From Synergistales bacterium (GTDB lineage Bacteria; Synergistota; Synergistia; Synergistales; Aminobacteriaceae), in assembly GCA_025997955.1 (NCBI GenBank), contig BNVH01000023.1, positions 1-42,516 on the forward strand: a DNA stretch of 42,516 nt. Direction: 5' to 3'. Under the pieces are notes generated by a model. The model had not been told where the DNA came from. It searched no databases and saw only the letters and a program-made list of their open reading frames with translations. The translations under genes and the position numbers were made by a program. Position 1 is the stretch's first letter. Every line of letters begins with the position of its first letter. Shown piece after piece: positions 1 to 8,700 of this stretch.

Positions 1-2
1 AA

Positions 3-830
3 GTGCTGAGCGATTTACTATCCGGGTTTCTCGGTGAGAAAATTGTTGTAACCGAGATACTCAACCCTGAGATTCCTCCCGAATCACTTTTGGACAAGCT
101 CAGCCGTATGGATCTTTTGGCTCTTGACTCGCGCGGAGAGCTTTTAAGCGCTGAGGTTCAGGTACAGTATCACGAGGGCTTCGACGACCGTGTGACTTAC
201 TACGGTATGAACGTTCACTCCGATTCGGTTAAAAAGGGCGACAAGTACGCGCAAATCAGGAGAACGGTAATGGTGAATATATTAGCTTTCAGACACAAAA
301 AACTCGCTGACATACCTCACTATCATACGACTTTCAAATTACGCAACGAGGACGCTTCTATTACTCTTACGGAGAAATTCGCGATTCACTATATAGAAGT
401 GCCAAAAATAGTTGATTTAGTCAACAATGCGTCACTCAAGACATTGAGTAAAGAGGATAAATGGGTGTTATATCTTAACGACTGCGGAGGTGATGTTATG
501 GAGCGTATAGTCAGCGAAGAGCCCATGATAGCGAAGGCATTGACGATTGGAGAAATATTTAACCTCGACAAAGCCGAGCGTCAGAGAGCGCGCAGCAGAA
601 GAGACGCTGTGATAGGTTTGAATATCGCTATGGGCGCAAGTTATCACAGCGGGATGGAGAAAGGCAGAGAAGAGGGGATGGAGAAAGGCAGAGAAGAGGG
701 GATGGAGAAAGGCAGAGAAGACACACTGAAGAGCCTTGTTCGTTCTATGCTTGCGCGTTCCATGTCTGTTGAATCCATATCAGATATTTTGGGAATTTCG
801 GTGGATAAGATCGAGGCTCTGCGCGTGTAA
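3..830 (+). CDS. PD-(D/E)XK nuclease family (Rpn/transposase-like) protein, 5' partial
   Basis: This reading frame is open to the left edge and lacks the N-terminal block usual in the family, so the true start lies outside the window. What remains (275 aa) shows the nuclease core. An Asp at residue 37 of the visible part (MDLLALD) is followed by a strand ending in E51-V-Q53, which matches the D...E-x-Q pattern of Rpn-type PD-(D/E)XK proteins. A long helical C-terminus carries three GMEKGREE copies and ends in a small helical segment. Family members (RpnA and the PD-(D/E)XK 'transposase' families) promote recombination or cleave DNA and are often multicopy, but the biological role of this one is unknown. 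The gene is followed by a strong bidirectional hairpin. I am confident of the family and less so of any real mobility function. Confidence 0.8.
   Translation: MLSDLLSGFLGEKIVVTEILNPEIPPESLLDKLSRMDLLALDSRGELLSAEVQVQYHEGFDDRVTYYGMNVHSDSVKKGDKYAQIRRTVMVNILAFRHKKLADIPHYHTTFKLRNEDASITLTEKFAIHYIEVPKIVDLVNNASLKTLSKEDKWVLYLNDCGGDVMERIVSEEPMIAKALTIGEIFNLDKAERQRARSRRDAVIGLNIAMGASYHSGMEKGREEGMEKGREEGMEKGREDTLKSLVRSMLARSMSVESISDILGISVDKIEALRV
651..722 (+). repeat. 24-bp tandem repeat, 3 copies, inside the Rpn-like gene
   Basis: Three head-to-tail 24-bp units at 651-674, 675-698 and 699-722 encode GMEKGREE three times, the last ending in D. The units are identical except for the final base. A multiple of three keeps the frame, so gain or loss by slippage would only lengthen or shorten a charged helix. 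Confidence 0.95.
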
Positions 831-911
831 AGGCGAGATATAACAACGCGCAAGACATATTGCGTTCTGTTTTTCGCGAAAATTGATTTGGTGGTTGGGC
901 AATTATTAGGC

Positions 912-949
912 ATACATAAAGCCGGGGCGCAAGCCCCGGCTTTATGTAT
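912..949. terminator. Bidirectional intrinsic terminator between convergent genes
   Basis: A perfect 17-bp stem (912-928 with 933-949) closes on a GCAA tetraloop at 929-932. The GC-rich top and A/T-rich base suit termination in both directions. It lies between the stop of the Rpn-like gene (+) and the stop of the giant prepilin gene (-). Confidence 0.85.
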
Positions 950-965
950 ATCTTGCGCTGACTTA

Positions 966-3900
966 TTAATTACCGGCCTTTGCTGGCGGCCTAACGTAGA
1001 AGCCGTAGTCGGGCCAGTAGTCGGCCTTTTTCTTTTGCAGCGCGGTCAGTCCGCTGGTAGAGTCGCGGTCGTCGGTTTCGCCGGTGCCGGAGGCGTCTCC
1101 GTTGCCCTGAATGTAGAACTTGCGTATTGCCATCCAGTTATTGAAATCGGTCTGGTTATATGCGTCGTTCTTGTTTCTGCTGCTGTTCTCCGAGTCCTTT
1201 TCGCTGTTACTCGCGTCGCCGTCCCTGATGAAAACAGGATATGTAGTACGGTTGAGCCCCAAAATCTCGCGCACCTCCCAGGGGTTGAACCCCTCGCCGA
1301 TCCAGTCGTCGTAGTACAAAGTAGGCTGAGTGTTGTCGCTCGACCAGAAGCGGAACGCCAGAGTGCGGACGCGGTCGGGCGTATAATCGCCGGTCCTGCC
1401 GTTTTCGCGGTTGTAATAGCCGGTTTCAATCGTTGTGTCGTCTGTATCGGGAGCAGTGAATGCGTGAAGATTATACGGCATTCTCTGCCCCCGCACGACC
1501 ATGAGGAACCGCTTCGCGGAGTTGTTGTTATTGGCGGTTGTGAGGCTGTCGCCATCCCAAAGAACTCCGGTGTTGTCGTTGTAGCCGTAATCCCAGCCGC
1601 GCATGGCGTAGAGGCCGTAGAGCGGCTTGGCCCTGTCGGCGAACGGACGAAGCAGGCTTAGGCGACCGTAGATTCTGTCGGTGTAGAAGTCGTTATGGGC
1701 GAACCTGTATGGATCGCCAGAAGTGCCAGTTCCTTTTCTTTCTCTCATGATGAACTCGCCTGAGCCATAACTATACTGCCCGAACGCGGTGGTGTCGTTG
1801 TTTGTATTGCTGACGTCGACGACGACGGCGCCGACGGCGTCGACGGTGTCGGGCTGCGCGATGCCCCTTAACGTCGGGTTGGTCCCTGTCCATGTTGCGG
1901 TGCCGTCTGAATCGGGAGCAGCGTTCAGGTTGATGGCTATGGGCGGAGTCCAGATAGCGTTATCCGTGCCGACGTAACCGAGACGCGGGTAGTCCGGGGG
2001 CCAATTTCCCGCTCCGGTGAACGGTATCCCGCTCGTTGCGCCGCCGGCTCCTCTCCTGTAGCTCACCGCTCCCGTGTTAGGATCTGTGTCTGTCCCGCGC
2101 GTAATGGAGAAGTCCTGACCGTAAAACGCGTCCTTCCACGAGCGCACGCGCATACCCCTGCGTCTGAAAGACTGCGCGTCGCCGGCTCTGGGCTCTATGG
2201 GCGACACGATGTGCGCCGTCCTGTCCCCCATCTTTTTGAGCGGGGACGGGTCATCGCCGCGCCACGCGTCGCCCTTTATCTTGCCAAACCATATGGGCTT
2301 GGAGTAGACGTAGTTACGGGAGTTGTTGGGGTCGGGATTCGCGTATGTGCCGTTTTTAGGCTTGGGGTTTTTCCTGAGCTGAATCATCTCCAACCGGACG
2401 AACAAATCCCCGGCCTTGTGCACGACAGGGCTGTTGTTCCTTGTTTCCGCCGGGTAAATCGGCTCCTGCCAGTAGTGGTTGACGCCGCCAATAGTGTCAT
2501 AGCCGATATCGCTTTGCGTGATGTCCTTCGTGATTTCGAGGACGGTAAGCTTGAGTATCTGCCGCCTACGCCACATGCCCTGAGCGGCGGTGTCAAAGCC
2601 CCAGCCCCAATCCCACCTGTAGCCGTGACGAACATCTGTTTTGTCGAGGAGGTTATCGTCGTTATATGTATCAATGTATTCACGGTTGGCGGTTATTGAA
2701 CTAGCGAGCGTTTGCGGCACCGTACTGATGGTGTGCCCGTAATTGTGCCAGGACTGCATGAGTTTGGGGGTGTAGGTGGACATCCACTGAACGCTGGAAC
2801 CGGACGCGCCGTAGAAACCCCAGTTGTAGGTCTGGTCGCTTCGGTATCTTTCTCCTGTATCGCGCAGCCTGGGAAAGCGCTCAATATTTTGGAAATAATA
2901 GCCGCTCACAGGCTTGAAGGGCATACGGTAGTAAATCGACGCGTTTGCGGCCTCGCCTGTGTTCAGGTTTAAGTTATCCTTAGATATTACGCCGTTCTTG
3001 TCAAAAAAACTTATTTCTCTCGGGGCGGCGTAAGTGTCGTTCGTCGTGCGCCTGCTTGCGTCGTAGAAGTACATCGGAATCACGCCAAAAGTAGTGTCGC
3101 CAAGCTCTTGGTAGGCGCCGGCGCTGGTGTAGTATTGATAACGCATGATCAGTCCGCGCGCGCCGGGGTCGAACTGGAACACGTAGCCGGAGGTAGTATA
3201 GTACTGCTTGTTCTCCCTGGTTCCTGACGCATCGACTTCCGTGCCGTTGAGGTAGACGCCGTACCCGCCGTCCGCGCCAGTTGTGGCGTCTAAGTAGACG
3301 GCGTAGTTCGTCACGCCGTACATGACTGGGCTGCCGTTGTCTTTGGGCACCATATGCCTGAAATTCTCCGGCACGAGTTCCAATATTACCTTTGGGGCGT
3401 TCGCGCTGTTAGTGCCACGGCCGCTCACCCTGAACATACCGTTTCCGTTGTTGGCTGACGTGTCGGCCGCCTCCAATTTGGCGGAGTTGGCGTCGGCGTT
3501 TACGAAGACATTGCCGACCTTGCCCGCATCGCCAAGCGGCACGGTAGCCAGCGCGTTCACGATCTCTCTGAAGATGCTGTCCGACTCCTCGTCGCCCATC
3601 CGCACGTAAACAGGCCAGTCCCTCCAGTTTGCGCCGTCTTTATAGTGAGCCATTACTATCATATAAGCGCCGTGATAGTAGTCGTTGCCGTTGCTCATCA
3701 TGATGTTCACTATTTCGCCCAGGTTGAATGGAGTGTTCAGTTCGTACTCGTTGTTGCTGCCAGAGGACAATTTGCCTGACGTCATCTTGAGAAGGCGAAT
3801 TCCTTTGTTTTGAGGCAAGACATCGGAGCTCGTCAGATTGAGCGGGTCGTCTTCAAAAGATGGTTCCTTCACAAAGCTGATCCACGAAGCCCGATAATCC

Positions 3901-4916
3901 GAATTGCCAGCGTCTTCGATGTCTGAGATATCGTCCGCTGCCAAACGGCTGCGGATTTTTCCCCAGTCGGCGTTGCTCATGCGCCCTGGGTTCGCGGCGG
4001 TTCCGTCGCCCGCCAAATATGTAAGCAGGGAGGCGGAGTCCGCCTTCTGTCCAAGGTTGTTTAACAGCGCGGCTTCGTCGACTGCTATCCACGAAAAAAC
4101 GACCGTGTCCTGTTTCAGTCTTTTCGGAAGAAACAGCTTCGCGTTGATAAGCGTTGTGGTGTTGGGGTTCTCGATAGCCTTCCACGTATCGGGGATGGTG
4201 TCGAAAGTGCCGGTTGTACCCTTGCTGCAGAACAAGTCTATCGTCGGTTGGGTGTCGTCGTATTCTATTCTGTAGCGCAGAATCGACCCGCCGTTACCGC
4301 TTTTGAGCCAGTTGTCCTCCGATATGGGTATCCCGCCCTCGCCCGTAACGCCGAGCGGCGCGTGCACCAATATGGAGCGGTCTAAACTCACGGTTCTGTC
4401 ATAGTCGCGCGCCGTTCCGCCGTCAGGGGTGCTGCGAGCTGTTAGGTTGATGTGCAAGAGTTTTCTGATTTCGCCGTTGCTCTTGTTCCCTCCGGCGTCA
4501 AACCTTAGCGCGGTGATGAGGTCTGAGCCTGGCAGTGGCTCTAGCTTTAAATTTCCGCCATCAAGTTCTTGGATATGGACGACCGTTTTGGTGTCGGCAT
4601 CTAACTTTATATATCTCCAGTCGTCGCTTATACCGTCTTGGATGTTGTGGAGGAGATTGCCTGCCGCGTCATAGTCGCGTGAGATTATCTCCACCTCCCT
4701 AGCCACGGATATTTCCTTTGGCAAGAACTCCACTGCCGCCAAGGCCGCTCGCTGGGCCATGGAATAGGCGTTATTGACAGCCGCCAACTGACTTCCCTGA
4801 CCCATCAGCATTACGGACACGCCGAAAATAATGGCCGCCACGACCAATACTACCAAGACTTCGAGAAGCGTAAAGCCTCTTCTGCCTTTCAGGACATTCT
4901 TCTTCAAAACATTCAA
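966..4916 (-). CDS. Giant prepilin-like protein A (type IV prepilin leader, ~1316 aa)
   Basis: The N-terminus is a classic class III (type IV pilin) signal: a short basic leader ending in RRG, then FTLLE with the conserved Glu at +5, then a roughly 20-residue hydrophobic helix. Prepilin peptidase should cut after Gly14, leaving a membrane- or pilus-anchored protein. Pilins and pseudopilins are usually 130-250 aa, so more than 1200 aa of exported Tyr/Asn/Gly/Asp-rich sequence behind the leader is exceptional. I recognise no named domain in it. The start is TTG: at 4916, directly after a GGGG, or three codons later at 4907, where the spacing from that Shine-Dalgarno-like GAAAAGGGG is a more normal 9 nt. 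A close paralog lies at 5740-9552 in the opposite orientation with a homologous 5' leader. An adhesin or pilus-tip role is inferred only. Confidence 0.85.
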   Translation of the reverse strand: MNVLKKNVLKGRRGFTLLEVLVVLVVAAIIFGVSVMLMGQGSQLAAVNNAYSMAQRAALAAVEFLPKEISVAREVEIISRDYDAAGNLLHNIQDGISDDWRYIKLDADTKTVVHIQELDGGNLKLEPLPGSDLITALRFDAGGNKSNGEIRKLLHINLTARSTPDGGTARDYDRTVSLDRSILVHAPLGVTGEGGIPISEDNWLKSGNGGSILRYRIEYDDTQPTIDLFCSKGTTGTFDTIPDTWKAIENPNTTTLINAKLFLPKRLKQDTVVFSWIAVDEAALLNNLGQKADSASLLTYLAGDGTAANPGRMSNADWGKIRSRLAADDISDIEDAGNSDYRASWISFVKEPSFEDDPLNLTSSDVLPQNKGIRLLKMTSGKLSSGSNNEYELNTPFNLGEIVNIMMSNGNDYYHGAYMIVMAHYKDGANWRDWPVYVRMGDEESDSIFREIVNALATVPLGDAGKVGNVFVNADANSAKLEAADTSANNGNGMFRVSGRGTNSANAPKVILELVPENFRHMVPKDNGSPVMYGVTNYAVYLDATTGADGGYGVYLNGTEVDASGTRENKQYYTTSGYVFQFDPGARGLIMRYQYYTSAGAYQELGDTTFGVIPMYFYDASRRTTNDTYAAPREISFFDKNGVISKDNLNLNTGEAANASIYYRMPFKPVSGYYFQNIERFPRLRDTGERYRSDQTYNWGFYGASGSSVQWMSTYTPKLMQSWHNYGHTISTVPQTLASSITANREYIDTYNDDNLLDKTDVRHGYRWDWGWGFDTAAQGMWRRRQILKLTVLEITKDITQSDIGYDTIGGVNHYWQEPIYPAETRNNSPVVHKAGDLFVRLEMIQLRKNPKPKNGTYANPDPNNSRNYVYSKPIWFGKIKGDAWRGDDPSPLKKMGDRTAHIVSPIEPRAGDAQSFRRRGMRVRSWKDAFYGQDFSITRGTDTDPNTGAVSYRRGAGGATSGIPFTGAGNWPPDYPRLGYVGTDNAIWTPPIAINLNAAPDSDGTATWTGTNPTLRGIAQPDTVDAVGAVVVDVSNTNNDTTAFGQYSYGSGEFIMRERKGTGTSGDPYRFAHNDFYTDRIYGRLSLLRPFADRAKPLYGLYAMRGWDYGYNDNTGVLWDGDSLTTANNNNSAKRFLMVVRGQRMPYNLHAFTAPDTDDTTIETGYYNRENGRTGDYTPDRVRTLAFRFWSSDNTQPTLYYDDWIGEGFNPWEVREILGLNRTTYPVFIRDGDASNSEKDSENSSRNKNDAYNQTDFNNWMAIRKFYIQGNGDASGTGETDDRDSTSGLTALQKKKADYWPDYGFYVRPPAKAGN

Positions 4917-4952
4917 CCCCTTTTCAAAAAATTTTTACTCCAAAAATAAAAC

Positions 4953-4975
4953 GCAACAGCTTGTTCTTATGTTGC
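4953..4975 (-). repeat. Left 23-bp inverted site flanking the recombinase gene
   Basis: Read on the minus strand this segment matches 5679-5701 at 21 of 23 positions. Each copy is itself bounded by GCAAC and GTTGC arms 13 nt apart. It lies 37 nt upstream of the TTG start of prepilin A. It could be a crossover site for the neighbouring tyrosine recombinase, or a shared operator of the two paralogs. Confidence 0.6.
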
Positions 4976-5064
4976 ATTATGTCACTTATAGTCTACCACA
5001 AGAGCGCTATTTTGAGCATTGTGTCATGAGCCAGGCGTCTAAGTATTTTTGACTATTTGTTCGG

Positions 5065-5625
5065 CTATAAATTCAACTCTAAATACACGTCGTCCATCAT
5101 CTCCCGGTCAATACCGATATAGCTCAACGTAGCCCTGCTGGTGGAATGGTTCATCAACTTCTGTACCAATCCGATATTGCCTTTGGTTTTTTTGTAAACA
5201 TGATACCCAAAGGTCTTGCGAAGCGAGTGTGTGCCAATGTTTTTAAGCCCAACGGACTCTCCGGCCTTTTTCATAATCCTCCACGCCTGAAAGCGGCTTA
5301 AGGCTTTGCCTTTCTGCGACCGAAACAGCGGTTCGGAATGGTCGCAGCCCGGACGTTCCGCCAGATAATCGGCCAACGCTTTTTTGACGGACATATTGAC
5401 TGCTATCCGTTTCATTTTGCCTGTCTTGCGCTCCTTCAGGCTTATAGTATCCACAATATTATCGCCGCTATCCACAACGTCACCCACTGACAACGACAAT
5501 AAATCTCCTATCCGCAGCGCCGAATTGATGCCAAAAACAAACAAAAGTTTATTTCTTGCCTTTTGTTCCAATGCTTCTTTGATCTCTGCGATCTTTTCCG
5601 TATCACGTATCGGGTTGACTTCCAT
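5065..5625 (-). CDS. FimB/FimE-sized tyrosine recombinase
   Basis: The 186-aa protein is almost only the catalytic domain of the phage-integrase/Xer family, without the N-terminal SAM-like core-binding domain. This is the build of the FimB/FimE inversion recombinases (about 200 aa). Numbered from the chosen ATG, the catalytic set is visible: R38 in ALRIGD, a beta-hairpin Lys at 67 or 70 (KERKTGK), H133-x-x-R136 in THSLRKTFGYH, H160 in LMNHS and the nucleophile Y169 in SYIGID. I chose the ATG at 5625 because a GGAGG at 5635-5639 precedes it with about 9 nt spacing; a TTG at 5646 is also in frame. The gene lies between two divergent giant prepilin genes and inside a pair of inverted 23-bp sites, so a DNA-inversion role is plausible. 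An orphan integrase remnant is the alternative. Confidence 0.88.
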   Translation of the reverse strand: MEVNPIRDTEKIAEIKEALEQKARNKLLFVFGINSALRIGDLLSLSVGDVVDSGDNIVDTISLKERKTGKMKRIAVNMSVKKALADYLAERPGCDHSEPLFRSQKGKALSRFQAWRIMKKAGESVGLKNIGTHSLRKTFGYHVYKKTKGNIGLVQKLMNHSTSRATLSYIGIDREMMDDVYLELNL

Positions 5626-5678
5626 TTTCGTTTTCCTCCGCGTCAAATTTTAACTAACTCGGAAATGATCGCGCAAAC

Positions 5679-5701
5679 GCAACATAAGAACAAACCGTTG
5701 C
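5679..5701 (+). repeat. Right 23-bp inverted site flanking the recombinase gene
   Basis: This is the inverted partner of 4953-4975 (21 of 23 identical), with the same GCAAC and GTTGC arms. It lies 38 nt upstream of the TTG start of prepilin B. Homology between the two arms continues, less strictly, through the 5' leaders and into the first 150 codons of the two prepilin genes. Confidence 0.6.
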
Positions 5702-5739
5702 ATTCTATTTTGATGGATAAAAACTGTTTTGGAAAGGGG

Positions 5740-8700
5740 TTGAATATTTTGAGGAGAAACATCTTGAAAGACAGAAGAGGCTTTACGCTTCTCGAAGTCT
5801 TGGTGGTGTTGGTTGTGGCGGCCATTATTTTCGGCGTGTCCGTGATGCTTGTCAGCCAAGGAAGTCAAATAACGGCTGTTAATAACGCCTACTCCACTGC
5901 GCAGCGAGCCGCGCTCGCCGCGGTGGAGTTCTTGCCCAAGGAAATATCCGTGGCTGCGGAGGTGCAGATAATCTCACGCGACTGGGATCATAACATCAAG
6001 GCGGGCATAAGCGATGACTGGAGATATATAAAGTTGGACGAAGCCACTAACACGGTCGTCCGCATCGACGAATTGGACGGCAGCGGAAATCTGAAGCTAA
6101 ACCCATTGCCGGGCTCAGACATCATCACCGCGCTAAGTTTTGACGCCGTAGGAAACAAGAACAACCAGGATTTTAGAAAACTCGTGCACGTGTCCGTGGC
6201 GGCTCGGAGCGTACCTGACGGCAAAGTGGGGGCAGACTATAACAGGGTCGTGAGCTTAGACCGCGCTATATTGGTGCGCGCGCCGGACGGCGTGAAAGGC
6301 GAGGGGGGCTGGCCCGCCACGTGGCCCACCACTGCGGAGACGGTCAGTGGCAAGTTGTTGCGATATAGGATGGAAACGGACTTCGACCCCGAGATAGATT
6401 TGTTCTGGAGCAGGCTCGGAAGCGGCTTATCCTACTTCAATGACCCAAACGTCTACAACGGTCGCCCCGACACATGGAGGGCTATGAAAAACCCCAATGG
6501 CACGACGCATATAGACGCCGTGTTGAAGTTGCCGAGAAGACTGAAGCAGGATACCGTTGTTTTTTCATGGATAGCGTTTGCGCAGGATAAATTCAAAACT
6601 AACGATCTTGATGAAAAAGACCCGGCTAAATTGTTGGCTTACCTGAACGATCACTTGCGTCCCGAGGAGTGGACAAAAATCCGTACCCGTTTGGTGGCCG
6701 GCGATGTAAAAGCGATTGAGGATGTCAATTCCGACGACGCCAGAATTAGTTTTGTGCAGGAGTCCTCTTTTGCCGACAGCCCCCTCAATATGAGCAGCAG
6801 TATTCCGGCTGACTATAGGGGACTTCGCCTTCTGAAGCTGACTTCGGGCGCGCCGAAAGACAGCAATACCAACTACAGAATGGAAAATCCGTTCAACTTG
6901 GGCGCGGTCGTCAGCACTATGATGGAAAACGCCGCTACGTACTACGGCACCGGCGACGAGTATAACGGCGCTTATATGGTGGTTATGGCCCACTACAAAG
7001 AAGGCGGCGCGTGGAAAGACTGGCCTGTCTATATCAGGATGGGAGATGGTGAGTCGGACAGTATTTTCAGAAAGATAGTGAGCGCGTTAGCGACTGTGCC
7101 GAAAGGCCAAGCGGGCAGAGTGGGTAATGTTTACGTGAACGCCGACGTGAACTCCGCCACGTTGTTGGCCGCCGACACTTCCGCCAACAACGGAAACGGT
7201 ATGTTCAAGGTTAGCGGCGGCAGCGGCGCCAATCCAGGGAAGGTAATATTGGAGTTCGCCTCCGAGGATTTCTCGCATATGGTGCCCAAGGACAACGGCG
7301 CTCCTGTGGAGCCCGTAATGTACGGCTCCACAAACTACGCCGTCTATCTCGACGCCACTTCTGGCGCGAGCGGCGGATACGGCGTCTTCCTAAACGGCAC
7401 GAAAGTCCATACCGGCAGGCAGAACAACGCCGATTACTACACATCCTCCGGTTATGTCTTTCAGTTCGACCCTGGCGCGCGCGGATTGATTATGCGCCAT
7501 TATTACTATAACAACACCACCTTCGGAGAGCTCGACAACAGAACCTTTGGCGTTATACCCATGTACTTCTACGACGCGGCCAAGGGCACGACTAACTTGA
7601 CAAGCGCTACGCCCGGCACGCGCGCCGCCCCCGGAGAAATAGCCTTTTTCAAAGGCAGCGCCGTGGCTTTGGAGGATTTTGGCGTAAACGCCGGCGCGGA
7701 TAGGGGTTCGTCAATCTCTTACCGCATACCTTTTAGACCTGTGAATGCCTATTATTACCAAAACATCACGCGCTATCCCACAAGGCGCGACACGGGAGAA
7801 CTATACCGTGGCAGCCAAGACTACAACTGGGGTTTCTACGGCGCGTCCGGTCAGGATGCTCAGTACATGGCGACCTACACCCCTAAGCTCATGCAGTCCT
7901 GGCATAATTATGAGGATACTACTGTAAGCGGATTGGGAAAAACGAGCGCCACGCTGAACGCCAACGGTGAATATAACGACGCGTACAACGACGACAACCT
8001 CCTGACCTCCGCTTATGAAAAAAATCGCCACGGCTACAGGTGGGATTACGATTGGGGCATGGACACCGACGCCCAGAGTATGTGGCGGAGACGTCAGATA
8101 CTCAAATTTACCGTCCTTGAGGTAACTAAGGACATAAAGCAAAGTCAGATTGGCAAGGATGAAACCGGTCAATACTGGCAGGAGCCTATCGTGCAGCTCA
8201 ACGCGACTTATGACGGGACGGACAACACAATCGTGCACAAAGCGGGCGACCTGTTTGTCAGATTGGAGATGATTCAGCTCAGGAAAAACCCCAGAGACCC
8301 CACAAAGATACTTGACCCCAACAACTCGCGAAACTACGTCTACTCCAAGCCAATATGGTTTGGCAAAATAAAGGGCGACTCTTGGCGCGGCGACGACCCG
8401 TCTCCGTTTAAAAAGATGGGGAACACCATGATGCACGTGGTTTCGCCTCTTGAACCCAGAGCTGGCGACGCTCAGTCTTTCAGGCGCAGAGGTATGCGAG
8501 TGCGCTCTTGGAAAGAGGCTATTTACGGTCAGGATTTCTCCGGCTCGTCAGGCTCGACCCAAACGAATGCCGCTACGGGAGCCGTGAGCTACAGGAGAGG
8601 GCGCGCCGGCGGAAAACCGTTTACCAAGGATTGGCCGCCGGATTATGAAAACGCGGATTATACCGGCGCCAATGACGCCATATGGACTCCGCCCATAGCA

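Noticed and set aside
651..722. Considered as a CRISPR-like repeat array
   Set aside because: The units are directly adjacent without spacers and are in frame within a gene.
888..1661. A 257-codon plus-strand frame opposite the C-terminus of giant prepilin A
   Set aside because: It is an antisense shadow: no ribosome site, no recognisable motif, and the minus-strand frame has paralog support throughout.
4976..5064. Promoter for giant prepilin A in the spacer next to the recombinase stop
   Set aside because: Only a -10-like TATAAG (minus strand, 4990-4985) is visible with no acceptable -35 box, so I did not list it as a feature.
5563..5739. N-terminal extension of giant prepilin B into the recombinase region
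   Set aside because: It is antisense to the recombinase start, and the paralog begins at the homologous TTG with a matching leader, so the extension is not part of the protein.
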